From NCBI GenBank assembly GCA_038093975.1, contig JBBPTG010000155.1:1-57689 (forward strand): DNA of 57,689 nucleotides. Direction: 5' to 3'. This stretch comes from Chalciporus piperatus. Its lineage: Eukaryota > Basidiomycota > Agaricomycetes > Boletales > Boletaceae. A model generated the notes under the pieces. The model was not told where the DNA came from. It ran no database searches and saw nothing but the letters and a program-made list of their open reading frames with translations. A program made the translations under genes and the position numbers. Position 1 is the first letter of the stretch, and each line of letters opens with the position of its first letter. Shown here piece after piece: positions 42,890 to 52,740 of the stretch.

Positions 42890-44887
42890 ATGGCACCAAA
42901 CTTGAAGCAAGTAAGATTCACAGGTAAGTTGTCAGCCGAAAATCATCTTAGGAACACTGACCCCTGAGTGACTTAGGATTTGACAATGACACAGAGCTGG
43001 AATCCAGCGAAGACGAGAGAATGGCAACTTCAAGCGAATCATCATCGGCCGGCGCAGACACCAGGATGTCTGCAGATTCTCCGAGAGATTCACAACCAAT
43101 CATAGCCAATATCTCTGACAGTGAAGGTGGTGATTCTTTTTCAGGTATGTCAAGGAAAATGTTGGGAGGGATTCAGATGACATTCCCTTGACAGAAGATA
43201 GCACGGCCGCAGGAATGCCAAGAACAGAGTTCACATTCCGCATGCCACCTTTGAGGCAACAGGATTCATTGGCTGCTGGTAAGAGCTTCAATGGATGTTC
43301 TTTGGCAAGTTGGCCTGATCGCCCGAACAGCCAAGATCAATGAATCCGTTTCAGAGACCTTTGGTCGTATCAGAGAACATGCGCTGCAAGATTTGCCAGC
43401 AGACGGCCCCAGAGATGGCTTTCCGTTGAGCTGGTTTTTGGAGGTCCCCAGAATGCCTTTGTGGAATCACATCGTATCGGCCGAGAGAACCATTCGAATC
43501 CTTTTGGATAATGGCTCCGAGGAGGATATCAGGACAGTCTGTTACGAACGCTCAGTTCCTTATCCTAGTCTTTCCTAGACTTCACTACGCTTACTACGTT
43601 TCTCTTTCACTTTTGGACTTAGTCGCTTTCTCTCCCTTTCCTGTTATCTTATCTTATCAAGATCACATCACGTGACCTGCTGACATCAGCTAGGTCTAGC
43701 CTTTCGCTTACGTAACGTGGCTGTGCGTGGCTGTGCATCTTCCCCACTGTCCATGACTCATACCGAGTCACCATGACTCAGACTCTTATTGACTCATTAT
43801 GACTCACCGTGACTCATACTGACTCACGCTGACTCATCTCGCTTCCTAGTCATATACGCTATTGGCTGTTACTCGCCATGACTCATATCTAGTCATACCT
43901 AGTCATATAGTTAAGGTTTACTAGTCATATAGTTAAGGTTTAGCCACAACATGTACAAACACTGTCAATAGTATATAAACCCGGGTTGACAAGCACTGGC
44001 TCTCCAGTCTTGTTCTCCTGGAGTTTCCTCTTCTTGAACTTCATGGGCCAAGCGCTCCTGCTTGCCTAGTCTGATCCTCAGCTCTAGTCACTGAGTTGAT
44101 GTGGTTCCACTAGGGCATGTTGTCTGATGATAGCGCTAGCTCTTGATTGAGTTGAGTCGTTTCACAGTCCGTGCCAACGCAGCAAGGGTGGCCGAATGGT
44201 TTCAACAGAGGTCAGCCGAATCAGGGGCAACGTATCAAACCAGGGGCCAGACTCGGAGGATGTGGGCCGAAATGGCCCAGAACTCATCGATTATCAACAC
44301 GGCTTTCATGACACATTTACTTACCTTGTCAGGCCGTGATCCAGCCAAGGCTGATGAGCAGGATATTACATCAGCTGACATCCCAGCTATCATGTCGTCG
44401 AATGATCGGAGGGAAAACGAAAATAGACTTCTGGACGAGCTGGACCTGCGTAAGTACCTCGTGGCATCCTATGAGGGCAGAAGAATTCATTGAATTGCAG
44501 CCCATGACTGGCAAGGTAGAAATCCTGAGGACATGGCGACAGGAAATACACCATTCACAGGGACGTTCGATAACTGTGAGTGGTTTTCATGATCATGGCA
44601 TGGAATACATTGATGATAACATCGTCGGCCGCATTCCAGTGGAGCAAGCAATCAACTGGGCCAACAGACAATTGGCCCAAGGGCTGCGCAGAGAACACCA
44701 GCCGCCGGAGGGATCAGCCGCCGAAGAACAGGCCAGAAATGATGATGCCACACTGATGGCCCTATCTTGGATCATGTTTGAACACTTGGAATTTCTGGCC
44801 TACACTCGTAGGCAACACATATTCCATATGATTTCTTTGCTACGTCACATCAGCAACACTGCAAAAAGTCTGAAGTTACTGGAATGA
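42890..44887 (+). pseudogene. Unknown six-exon gene interrupted by a solo LTR
   Basis: Exons 42890-42923, 42977-43144, 43195-43278, 43331-44449 (containing the insertion 43540-44164 plus the duplicated CAGTC), 44501-44575 and 44640-44887 fit GT-AG introns of 50-64 nt. Without the insertion the coding length would be 365 residues in one frame. The N-terminal third is acidic and Ser-rich (DTELESSEDERMATSSESSS); the middle holds SWFLEVPRMPLWNHIVSAER and WFQQRSAESGATYQTRGQTR; the end is helical (LSWIMFEHLEFLAYTRRQ). The family is unknown. As it stands, translation enters the LTR and stops at 43576-43578, so the gene is disrupted unless the LTR is spliced out. An inverted remnant of its 3' end lies near 48045-48130. 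Confidence 0.7.
43540..44164. mobile_element. Solo LTR (625 bp) with 5-bp target duplication
   Basis: The element begins TGTTACGA and ends TTTCA, and is flanked by CAGTC on both sides (43535-43539 and 44165-44169). Reading frames before and after it join exactly when the element and one CAGTC are ignored. Inside are many short CATGACTCA-like repeats and a TATATAAA box near 43972. The start TGTTACGA resembles the start of the 469-bp LTR family in this window, but the interior is different. No internal retroelement sequence remains, as expected after LTR-LTR recombination. Confidence 0.85.
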
Positions 44888-45375
44888 CTGGATCAGTTAA
44901 ACCAGTACGCCAGTTGCTCAGTTGCCCAGTCATCCAGTCATCCAGTCATTTCAGTAATCTCATTGATTCATTAGCCCAGTCACTTCAGTAGTCTCAGTAG
45001 CTCAGTAGCCCAGTGTTCCAGTCATCCAGTTATCTCAGTAGCCTAGTAGCCCAGTGTCCCAGTCATGTAGTCATCTCAGCAGCCTAGTAGCCCAGTGCCC
45101 TAGTTATCCAGCAATCCAGTTGTCTCATTACTCCAGCCATTCAGTATTCCAGTATTCCAGTAATCTAGTCACTCAGTGGTCCAGTAATCCAGTAGTCTCA
45201 GTAATCCAGTCACTCAGTGATCCAGTAATCTAGTCACTCCAGTCACTCCAGTCACACAAGTGACACCAGTAACCCAGTCACCAGTCACTCCCAGTCACCT
45301 CAGTAACCCAGTAATCCAGTCACCCAGTCACCTCAGTAATCCAGTCACCCAGTAATCCAGTCACCCAGTCCCAAT
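44888..45375. repeat. CAGT-rich minisatellite (left, inverted partner of 47120-48045)
   Basis: Irregular units of about 8-11 bases built on CCAGT and CAGTCA run from the stop of the interrupted gene to 45375. A long stretch, about 44960-45290, is the reverse complement of about 47230-47540 in the same order of variants (for example CAGTAGCTCAGTAGCCCAGT). Confidence 0.9.
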
Positions 45376-45559
45376 TACTAGTTCACTATATCTTATGATT
45401 AATTCACACCTTATGACAGTTCAGAAAATGCGAAATATATTATGTCTAACTATTACATGTATTGTGGTACAATAGTTACAAGTTAATGAAGTGCCATGCA
45501 ACACGAGCAGCTATGTACGAGGTGAGTAGGTGTGTTAGTCAACAAATAAACACGAACCT

Positions 45560-46335
45560 CTGAAGCCAGCGGGGCTGTTGAGCCTGCGCCGGCCATGTGT
45601 TGGTGTCGAGGTTGAAGGTGGGAGGTGGTGGGGGGGAGACAACCCGAGCGGCTGTCGTTGAAGTGAGTGGATGAGGTGATGGGTGAGGAAACACGAACCT
45701 CGTGATGCCGGCGGGGCTGCTGAGCCCACGCCGGCCGTTTTTTTTACGATCGAGTTTGAGGGAGCGAGGTGGTGGGGGGGAGACAGCCCGAGCGGCTCTG
45801 TACGAGGTGAGAGAGGATGGTGGTGGGTGAGGAAAAACACACCATGTGCTGCCGGCGGGGCTGTTGAGCCCACGCCGGCCGCGTTTTCGCATTTTCGTCG
45901 TTTTCGTGTCGGGAGTGGTGTGGTAGGTGGTAGTGGGCCGCGCAGTGCGAGCGGCTGTTTGCGGGGTGAGCGGATGTGGTGGTGAGCGAGTTCTCACTCA
46001 CCTCGTGAAGCCGGCGGGGCTGTTGAGCCCACGCCGGCCGCGTTTTCGCGTTTTCGTCGTTTTCGTGTCGAGAGTGGTGTGGTAGGTGGTAGTGGGCCGA
46101 GCAGTGCAAGCGGCTGTTTGCGGGGTGAGCAGGTGGCTTATCACTCACCTCGTGAAGCCGGCGGGGCTGTTGAGCCCACGCCGGCCGCGTTTTCGCGTTT
46201 TCGTCGTTTTCGTGTCGAGAGTGAGGTGGTAGGTGGCAGCAGGCTGTTTGCGAGGTGAGCGGATATGGTGGTGAGCGAGTTTTCACTCACCTGGCGATGC
46301 CGGCGGGGCTTTTGAGCCGTTTTGTTGTTGTTGAG
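45560..46335. repeat. GC-rich hairpin satellite, six units of about 142-159 bp
   Basis: The core GCCGGCGGGGCTGTTGAGCC occurs near 45565, 45707, 45851, 46010, 46157 and 46299 (first and last units altered). With the following CACGCCGGC it forms a stem of about 12 bp, with one bulged base and a GTTG loop. Several units also carry a second palindrome of the type GGTGAGCGAGTTCTCACTCA. Confidence 0.9.
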
Positions 46336-46339
46336 GTGT

Positions 46340-47090
46340 GGTGTAGTGGTGAGAGAGAGTCGAAGAGGTGGCGCGGCAAATTCAACATGGTCACGTGACT
46401 TTTTCGCGCGGATTTTGTGTCAAGTCCGAGCATTAGGGAAATGTGGCTACACTTTATTAGGATCTCCTACACTAGATAGCTACCATATTTTTTGTACACT
46501 TGTGTATGCTTTTTTGTACACTTTCAATAGGTTTGATCTCCACATACTTTGCTACACTTGTAACTACACACTTACTGCGCTTTTTTGTACACTTTTGCTA
46601 CACTCTAACCTAATACACTTTCCCACACTTGTAACTACACATTTACTACGCTTTTTTGTACACTTTTGTTACACTCAATCTAGCTACACTTTCCTACACA
46701 TTTGATTCAAGTTTTACTACGCTTTTTTGTTACACTTTGCTACACTCAATCACTACACTTGTAACTACACTTTTAGTACACTTTTTTGTCCACTTTAGCT
46801 ACACTCTATCACTACACACTTTCCCACACATTTCACTACACTTTTACTACGCTTTTTTGTACACTTTTGCTACACTCAATCTAGCTACACTTTCCCACAC
46901 TCTTGACTACACTTTTACTACGCTTTTTTGTACACTTTGCTCACTCAATCTAGCTATACTTTCCCACACTTGTAACTACACTTTTACTACGCTTTTTTGT
47001 ACACTTCACTACACTCAATCCTAATACCCTTTCCCACATTGTTAACTACACTTTTAGTACACATTTTTGTGGACTTTAGCTATAATCCAT
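46340..47090. repeat. Satellite block A, second copy (70-bp TACACTTTT array)
   Basis: It starts with the same leader as the first copy (CGGCAAATTCAACATGGTCA near 46374, CATTAGGGAAATGTGGCTAC near 46431) and continues with about 70-bp units containing TACGCTTTTTTGTACACTTT. It has the same orientation as 40800-41735. Confidence 0.9.
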
Positions 47091-47119
47091 CCTATGAATG
47101 ATTATAAAATGTCACTAAT

Positions 47120-48045
47120 TAGAATGACTCTATTAGATGACTGAGTAGTACTGGAGTGATTGGGTGAGCTGAGGGCTGGGTAACTGGATAACTGGTATGA
47201 CTGGTGTGACTGAAGTGACTGGTTTACTGGACCACAGGATGACTGGATTACTGGAGTGACTGGATTACTGAGGTGACTGGATTACTGGAGTGACTTGTGT
47301 GACTGGAGTGACTGGAGTGACTGGATTACTGGACCACTGAGTGACTAGATTACTGGAATACTGGAATACTGGATGGCTGGAGTAATGAGACAACTGGATT
47401 GCTGGATGACTAGGGCACTGGGCTACTAGGCTGCTGAGATGACTACATGACTGGGAAACTGAGCTACTAGGCTACTGAGATGTCTGGATGACTGGAACAC
47501 TGGGCTACTGAGCTACTGAGACTACTGAAGTGACTGGATGATTGGATGACTGGGCTGCTGGGTTGCTGGAACTACTGGATGACTGGATGACTGGGATGCT
47601 GGGTTACTGGAACTACTGGATGACTGAATGACTGAATGACTGGGCTACTGAGACTACTGAAGTAACTGGATGACTTGATGACTGGGCTGCTGGGTTACTG
47701 GAACTACTGGATAACTGGAACACTTGGCCACTGGACTAATGAGACCACTGAAATGACTGGATGACTGGATGACTGAGCTACTGGGACTACTGAAATGACT
47801 GGATGACTGGATGACTGGGCTGCTGGGATGACTGAGACTACTGAGACTACTGGATGACTGAATGACTGAGCTACTGAAGCTACTGAAATGACTGGATGAC
47901 TGGGCCACTAGGCCACTGGGTTACTAAGACTACTGAAACTACTTGATGACTGGGTGACTAGGTTACTGAAACTACTGAAACTACTGAAATTACTGGTTAC
48001 TGGGCCACTGGACTACTGATTTAACTGATCCAGTCAATCCAGTAA
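47120..48045. repeat. ACTGG-rich minisatellite (right, inverted partner)
   Basis: Irregular units such as GATGACTGGATGACTGGGCT fill the region. About 47230-47540 is the reverse complement of about 44960-45290. The right arm is longer than the left by about 400 bases, so units were gained or lost after the inversion. Confidence 0.9.
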
Positions 48046-48130
48046 CTTCAGACTTTTTGCAGTCTTGCTGATGCAGATGGACATGTTGGAGAGGCTGAGG
48101 AATGTAATGTAGTGTAGGCCATATAATATT
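48000..48130 (-). pseudogene. Inverted remnant of the 3' end of the gene at 42890-44887
   Basis: Read on the minus strand, this stretch has GGCCTACACT, then ATCAGCAAGACTGCAAAAAG, then TCTGAAGTTACTGGATTGAC and TGGATCAGTTAAATCAGTA. The plus-strand gene end at 44795-44920 has the same words in the same order with a few changes, spanning its last codons, stop and 3' flank. Upstream of this remnant the gene similarity ends at the satellite. Confidence 0.85.
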
Positions 48131-48560
48131 GACACTGATCACATTGGCTTATCCCTACCGATGGACTAACTTTACATCGGCCCACCCCTAACTAGTGACA
48201 ATAGGAATATCGGCCCATTCCTAAGCATTGAGGCTCAACCCATTGGCCCATTCCTACACATTGACACTGATTGCATCGGCCCATGCCTACCCAGTGACAA
48301 TAGGTATATCGGCCCATTCCTACGCATTGAGGCTCAACCCATTGGCCCATTCCTACACATTGAGGCTCAATGCATCGGCCCATCCCTACCAATGGACAAA
48401 CTTTGCATCGGCCCATTCCTACCTAGTAACACTAGGTATATCGGCCCATTCCTATACATCAACAAACCTGTGTGTTGGCCATTCCCACTGCCAGGGCACA
48501 ATGGTACATTGGCTGATCCCTACTCTATGTGTACATTCTATTACTAGCTGATCCCTAACC
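48131..48560. repeat. About 33-bp satellite (CATCGGCCCATTCCTAC units)
   Basis: About twelve degenerate units of the form ATCGGCCCATTCCTAC plus CATTGAGGCTCAACC-like spacer. Variants alternate (GAGGCTCAACCCATT and GTGACAATAGGTATA), suggesting a higher-order repeat. The open frames through it are Met-Gly-Arg-Cys-type repeats with no coding meaning. Confidence 0.88.
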
Positions 48561-48667
48561 TAGGTGATCATACACCAGCGGCCAATCGTTAGCCGGCCAG
48601 TAGAGCACGGCCTAATTGGTGATCAGCTGGCCCTGGATCAGGGTACAAATGGACTACGCTATGTGAG

Positions 48668-48948
48668 ATGACGCCCAGTTGGAAGCTTCAAGTGATGGCT
48701 ACTATGGGAGGGGACTTTGCATCCTTGACTTCACCTCACTTTTTCAGCCTGTTGCCAACATCTATAAAGTCTCGATTGACGCGAGTGGAGAGGAATGCAC
48801 GGCTATGGTCAGTGATGTTTTCAAGACTTCGGACCTTGGAAGTGTATATTCTCATGCATTTGACGGTGTAAGAGGAAGGATTTGTTATAGTGGGAACGGG
48901 CGGGAGGGTGAGTACTTTACCCACCTCGTGGTGTTTGATTTCCAGTAG
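48668..48948 (+). pseudogene. C-terminal fragment of an unknown protein (F-box-type tail possible)
   Basis: About 90 residues read smoothly to a stop: SSDGYYGRGLCILDFTSLF, ECTAMVSDVFKTSDLGSVYS, then FDGVRGRICYSGNGREGEYF and HLVVFDF. The GRICY...VVFDF ending resembles the tails of large Agaricomycete F-box protein families, but I cannot prove this. No upstream exon is present; satellite DNA adjoins on the left. It is likely an isolated fragment. Confidence 0.5.
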
Positions 48949-49938
48949 CTCGCTCTTTGTCTATCTAGGCTCAAAGTTAGCCATTACAGTAAAATAATTC
49001 CTCATTGCTAAATCTACTCGAGGCTACGATCTCTATCAAGTGCATGGTAGAAGTTGTACTGGTCAATCAGATGAGGAAACACCCCTGTAGGGTGATCCTT
49101 GAAAGCTTGACCGGTAACTGGTGACCTATCAAGCTTGAACGAATGTTCCACACAACAACATTTGTCTGATAATTGGTGGCCTGGCGATGAATCGACTACC
49201 CGTCAGCATCATGATCGCATGACCTCAGATGTGTCCACAAGAACCATTTAGAACTTATAGAAGTCCTCATTACTTCAATGCTGAACTCGTGATGCCAGTG
49301 GTTTCAGGGACTTTGTTGTAATTTCGCGACGTTTCACATGTTCTGACAAAGTAAAAATATGTCCAGGGCATCGATGGCCGCAATGAGCATTCGCCGATGC
49401 TCGGAGGCATTCTAGGAACCGGTCGGGCTGGACGACAGCGTCAGTACCTCCTACTCAGTGCCAGTGCTAAATCACCCATTTGGTAATTTACCCTCAATGG
49501 TGTGCATTATTTCATGAACGCGCGGAGGTGCCCATGACCCTGGTAGGACAAGTAGTTATCTCCATGTGGATGGATGGCTGTGATCAACCGATCCGCGCCC
49601 GCGCGTGAAACGGAAAATCAATCTTGGCTGTGAGCCACTGACAGGGCACCTTGCTGATTATCTCGTCCTGCGGTCGTGCTATGGCTCTCAAAGTTAACTT
49701 CTAGCCCCCCAGCTGAATGACCTAGGGACATCGAACAGATAGGAATGCGAGCCGACCGAAGCGCGTGCCTCCTTGACCAGATGGGACGAACTCACCTGTT
49801 CTTCTGACCACCGACGTGTGGAAATTGTCTCAGCCAGAGTCGTGTGATCCGAAGAAAGGTCTCCCGCAACACATGATACAAGTGTTGGGATGGGTGCAGC
49901 TACACAAAAATTCCTTTTACAGCTGTTTGCGAAACTAA
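48949..49938. other. Intergenic, nothing recognised
   Basis: No gene model or repeat array seen. A short inverted pair (AAGCTTGACC and AGGTCAC-type words around 49105-49135) is too small to interpret. The last three bases TAA (49936-49938) form the target duplication of the MITE. Confidence 0.5.
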
Positions 49939-50667
49939 GGGCCCGTTCGGCAGTCCTCGTTTTGCGTCCGTTTCGTTTCGTTTTGCTCCGTTTTGAGTTC
50001 CCACCTGTTTGAACATTGTCACGCCTGCCATATATGGAACGACGTCTGAGTTCAAAATAACCCCAGCGGCGCGCAGCGCCGAACCAGTGCTTCCCCAATA
50101 ACCCTAATCCTAACTCTAATGTATAGTAGATGTGATTGACCCCAAATAACCCCTAAACCCCAACCTGACAGTATGGTGGCGAATGAGATGGTAAACGAGA
50201 CCCAACAAGGTGTGTCTAACAAGTCCAGGCAATTTATTATATTATATTCAGAAGATTCTGATGCTGTGGTATTCAATGAACTCTTTTAAAATAATATATA
50301 TATACTATGACTTTGAACTCCGACAAGCTATGACCATCCCATTTCATCAATATGCTTACACATTTCTCCAGCCAAATGATGTATAAAATAAAACAATCAA
50401 CTCAAACCAACTACCTAAGGATAGGATGAGGTTTAGTGGGTATTGAAAGTAGGGTGAGGTTTAGGAATATCAAGTTAGGATTAGGGTTAGGGCTATTGGT
50501 GTGGTTGGCGCTGCACGCCGTTGAGAAATTTCGCACTCAGATGTCATACTGTTTTTCCATTATTGGTAGGCGTCACACAAGCGTCACAGCGCCAAAAAAT
50601 GGTGGGAACTCAAAACGGAGCAAAACGAAACGAAACGGACGCAAAACGAGGGCTGCTGAACAGGCCC
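49939..50667. mobile_element. MITE with 67-bp terminal inverted repeats and TAA duplication
   Basis: Terminal repeats are 49939-50005 and 50601-50667, each 67 bp, with three mismatches. They begin GGGCCCGTTCGGCAG (left) and, on the opposite strand, GGGCCTGTTCAGCAG (right). TAA flanks both sides (49936-49938, 50668-50670). A 3-bp TAA/TTA duplication and a G-rich end fit the PIF/Harbinger superfamily. There is no transposase. Inside, the left half has CCCTAATCCTAACTCTAATG and the right half GTTAGGATTAGGGTTAGGG, which are inverted and telomere-like. Confidence 0.9.
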
Positions 50668-50896
50668 TAATGGCACTCGCGACTTTTTTTTTTGAGTGCC
50701 CAAAAAGGAAACCTTGTGCTACGGTGTCCGTCGCATTGAGTTGCCCCCAGCTTAGATCTCGACAAGTACCACCATGGCTACCTAAGTATGAGCGGCTCTC
50801 GACCGAGAAGGATACGGGGGGTGCTCGGTTACCGCTCAAAACCAAGTTCCGGATCCTCCCGGGACCCAGTAGACAATGGTTGCGCCGCCGGCTAGG

Positions 50897-51310
50897 ATGG
50901 CAACTCACGATCCTCTCAACCACCAGAAGCTCTCGGATATCACAGGACAACAGAACGGAAAGGTATGTTACCTTTGAATGTTCGTATATTCACATTCTCG
51001 AACCTCCAGAAGCGTAAAGTCATACCAATCAGTGCCATGGACTCCGAGTCGGACATGGAGATTGAGCTATTCGAAGGAAATACCCAGGCTAAATGATGCC
51101 ACCAGCCGATCATTGAGATACATAGAACTGTGTACTCACGACTGCCTCTGCCATGAAATTATAAACCTCCTCTACTTAGGAGCCAGGAATGGTGCAGGCA
51201 GCCAAGTGGCCGTCGGGCATTGATGTAGCACAGCGGGTCGCGATCACCATGGACAAGGACATCCACGATATGGGCTCGCTGGCCGCAGGGAGCGCGCCCA
51301 TAACGCTGGG
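50897..51310 (+). pseudogene. Possible small or broken gene of unknown family
   Basis: An ATG in GGATGGCAAC starts DPLNHQKLSDITGQQNGK. A 48-nt intron with good ends (GTATGT to CTCCAG, about 50963-51010) leads to KRKVIPISAMDSESDMEIEL, which stops soon after. A separate open stretch near 51190 reads GMVQAAKWPSGIDVAQR and DKDIHDMGSLAAGSAP. The parts may be exons, but the joint between them is unclear. I do not recognise the product. Confidence 0.35.
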
Positions 51311-51416
51311 TATATGAACACTGATTTTTGCTCATTTCATCAATACGACAAATTCAGAAGCATCACCAACAAATGAAGTTTGAAGCATGAGCTTGAATTC
51401 TTCATGCAGTATTTCG

Positions 51417-51839
51417 TTACGCCCCACCACCACCTTTCGCAGGACTTTTCGAGTCAGTCCTGCCTTGAAGGTTGTGACAGAGTGTGGATGGCGTGATTGT
51501 GATTTGATGTTCGACTCCATGTACTCCTTCGTCGAGGAAAATATAAGAGTTGTTATTGTAGAGTCCTTCGAGCGCCATCAGGGTAGCTCTTGTGAGCAGT
51601 CGGGTACGTTCGATAACGGGGGAATGTGGTCGTGATACAGCTCCGCGCTCATCGAACAGAGTCTGACGCCAGCGGTTACGTCTCAACACCCGCGGAACTG
51701 CACAGATGTCTTCCAAACACTGCCTGTGGTTCCAGGTGTCCAGGGCACATCCTTCGAGATCATTGCTGATTTTCCTGTTGCCCATCGTCAGTGCGAAGCT
51801 GAATATATGCTGCCATAGCGCCGTCTGCCATTCGGAGGG
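51417..51839 (-). pseudogene. Unknown coding fragment truncated by the LTR of copy 2
   Basis: From the LTR border inward on the minus strand the frame reads SEWQTALWQHIFSFALTMGN, CLEDICAVPRVLRRNRWRQT, RTRLLTRATLMALEGLYNNN, with no stop for about 140 codons. The composition looks like protein, but the only ATG of this frame near the start lies inside the LTR, so the original N-terminus was cut off by the insertion. The family is unknown. Confidence 0.45.
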
Positions 51840-52308
51840 TGTTACGATCATTCATTCTTTCCTTTCTCATTACCTTGTACTAAGTCCTAGTCGCTGGTTC
51901 GAGTCCTGCCTAGGCCTCTTATTTCTTGCTTGCTTTAGTCAGCGGATGTTCTTCAATGTTCTTTCACATTCCATACTTCGTCATCGCTGACTCGTACTCT
52001 TACCAAGCATGACTCATTCCTATTCGTCATAGCTTGTTCTTACACATTCCAACCGGTTCCATGCCTGCCCTTAACTCGTTTCTCTACTTATATAAACCCT
52101 CGAGTTTCTCCTGTAACCTTAACTTAGACCTACGCAATCTAGCTTGGTCTTTCCTCGCTTCCTTTGAACCTTCTGAGAGTCACCGTCCCACTCTTGAACG
52201 GACGCTAGGCCTTAACGTGGACATCCCATCGTTAGGCTACCTTTGAAACCCTTGTCCTTGACTAGGCTTTTGCGTCTACGCTTTGACCTACCCGGTACAA
52301 GCGTAACA
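51840..52308 (+). repeat. 5' LTR of copy 2 (469 bp)
   Basis: TGTTACG at the start and CGTAACA at the end. A Pol III B-box GGTTCGAGTCC lies at 51896-51906. The base run GAGGG directly precedes it and should be the target duplication if the 3' side outside the window matches. Confidence 0.94.
52089..52096 (+). promoter_or_regulatory. TATA box in the LTR
   Basis: TATATAAA about two-thirds along... at base 250 of the 469-bp LTR, in the position expected for the element's Pol II promoter. The same box is in copy 1 at 2064-2071. Confidence 0.7.
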
Positions 52309-52740
52309 AAAGGTCTAAGTTTCCCCTGAAGGCTACCCTCGCTGTAGACCTCCACCATTTCCCAACGACCTCGCCTCGACACCTCTCGCTGGGGCCCCCC
52401 ACGAGAGACCGCTAATCCACAGAACCCCGAATCTTCTGACTCGGGCTCACCTAAAGAGGAAGATCCCTCTAACCCCTACGACACCTCGGATCTTTACGAC
52501 GAACCAATCACCACCCAAGAGGAACAAGAAGAAACCCTTCACCTCTCCCACGAATTTTCCTCAGCTGTAACCATCCCAAGGTCACCAACACCACCGTCAC
52601 CGACCCCAATATCCCGAAGAGCTCCACAGTTCCCTGTGTCGCCTGCTCCCCTACGAACCCCAGCTTTCCCCACTCCTTCCCTTCCCGCGCCCGCATTTGC
52701 ACCGGGAGCGTATCAGATACCCCCTACCTTCGTAAATCCC

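Noticed and set aside
44888..48560. Short regularly repeated units resembling a CRISPR array
   Set aside because: Units are irregular, contiguous and without unique spacers, no cas genes are present, and the genome is eukaryotic. These are minisatellites.
50097..50500. Telomere repeats
   Set aside because: CCCTAA-like words are few and imperfect and occur in both directions inside a MITE. This is not a chromosome end.
51896..51906. Complete tRNA gene in the LTR
   Set aside because: Only a B-box and a partial T-arm are seen. No A-box, anticodon arm or acceptor stem could be built.
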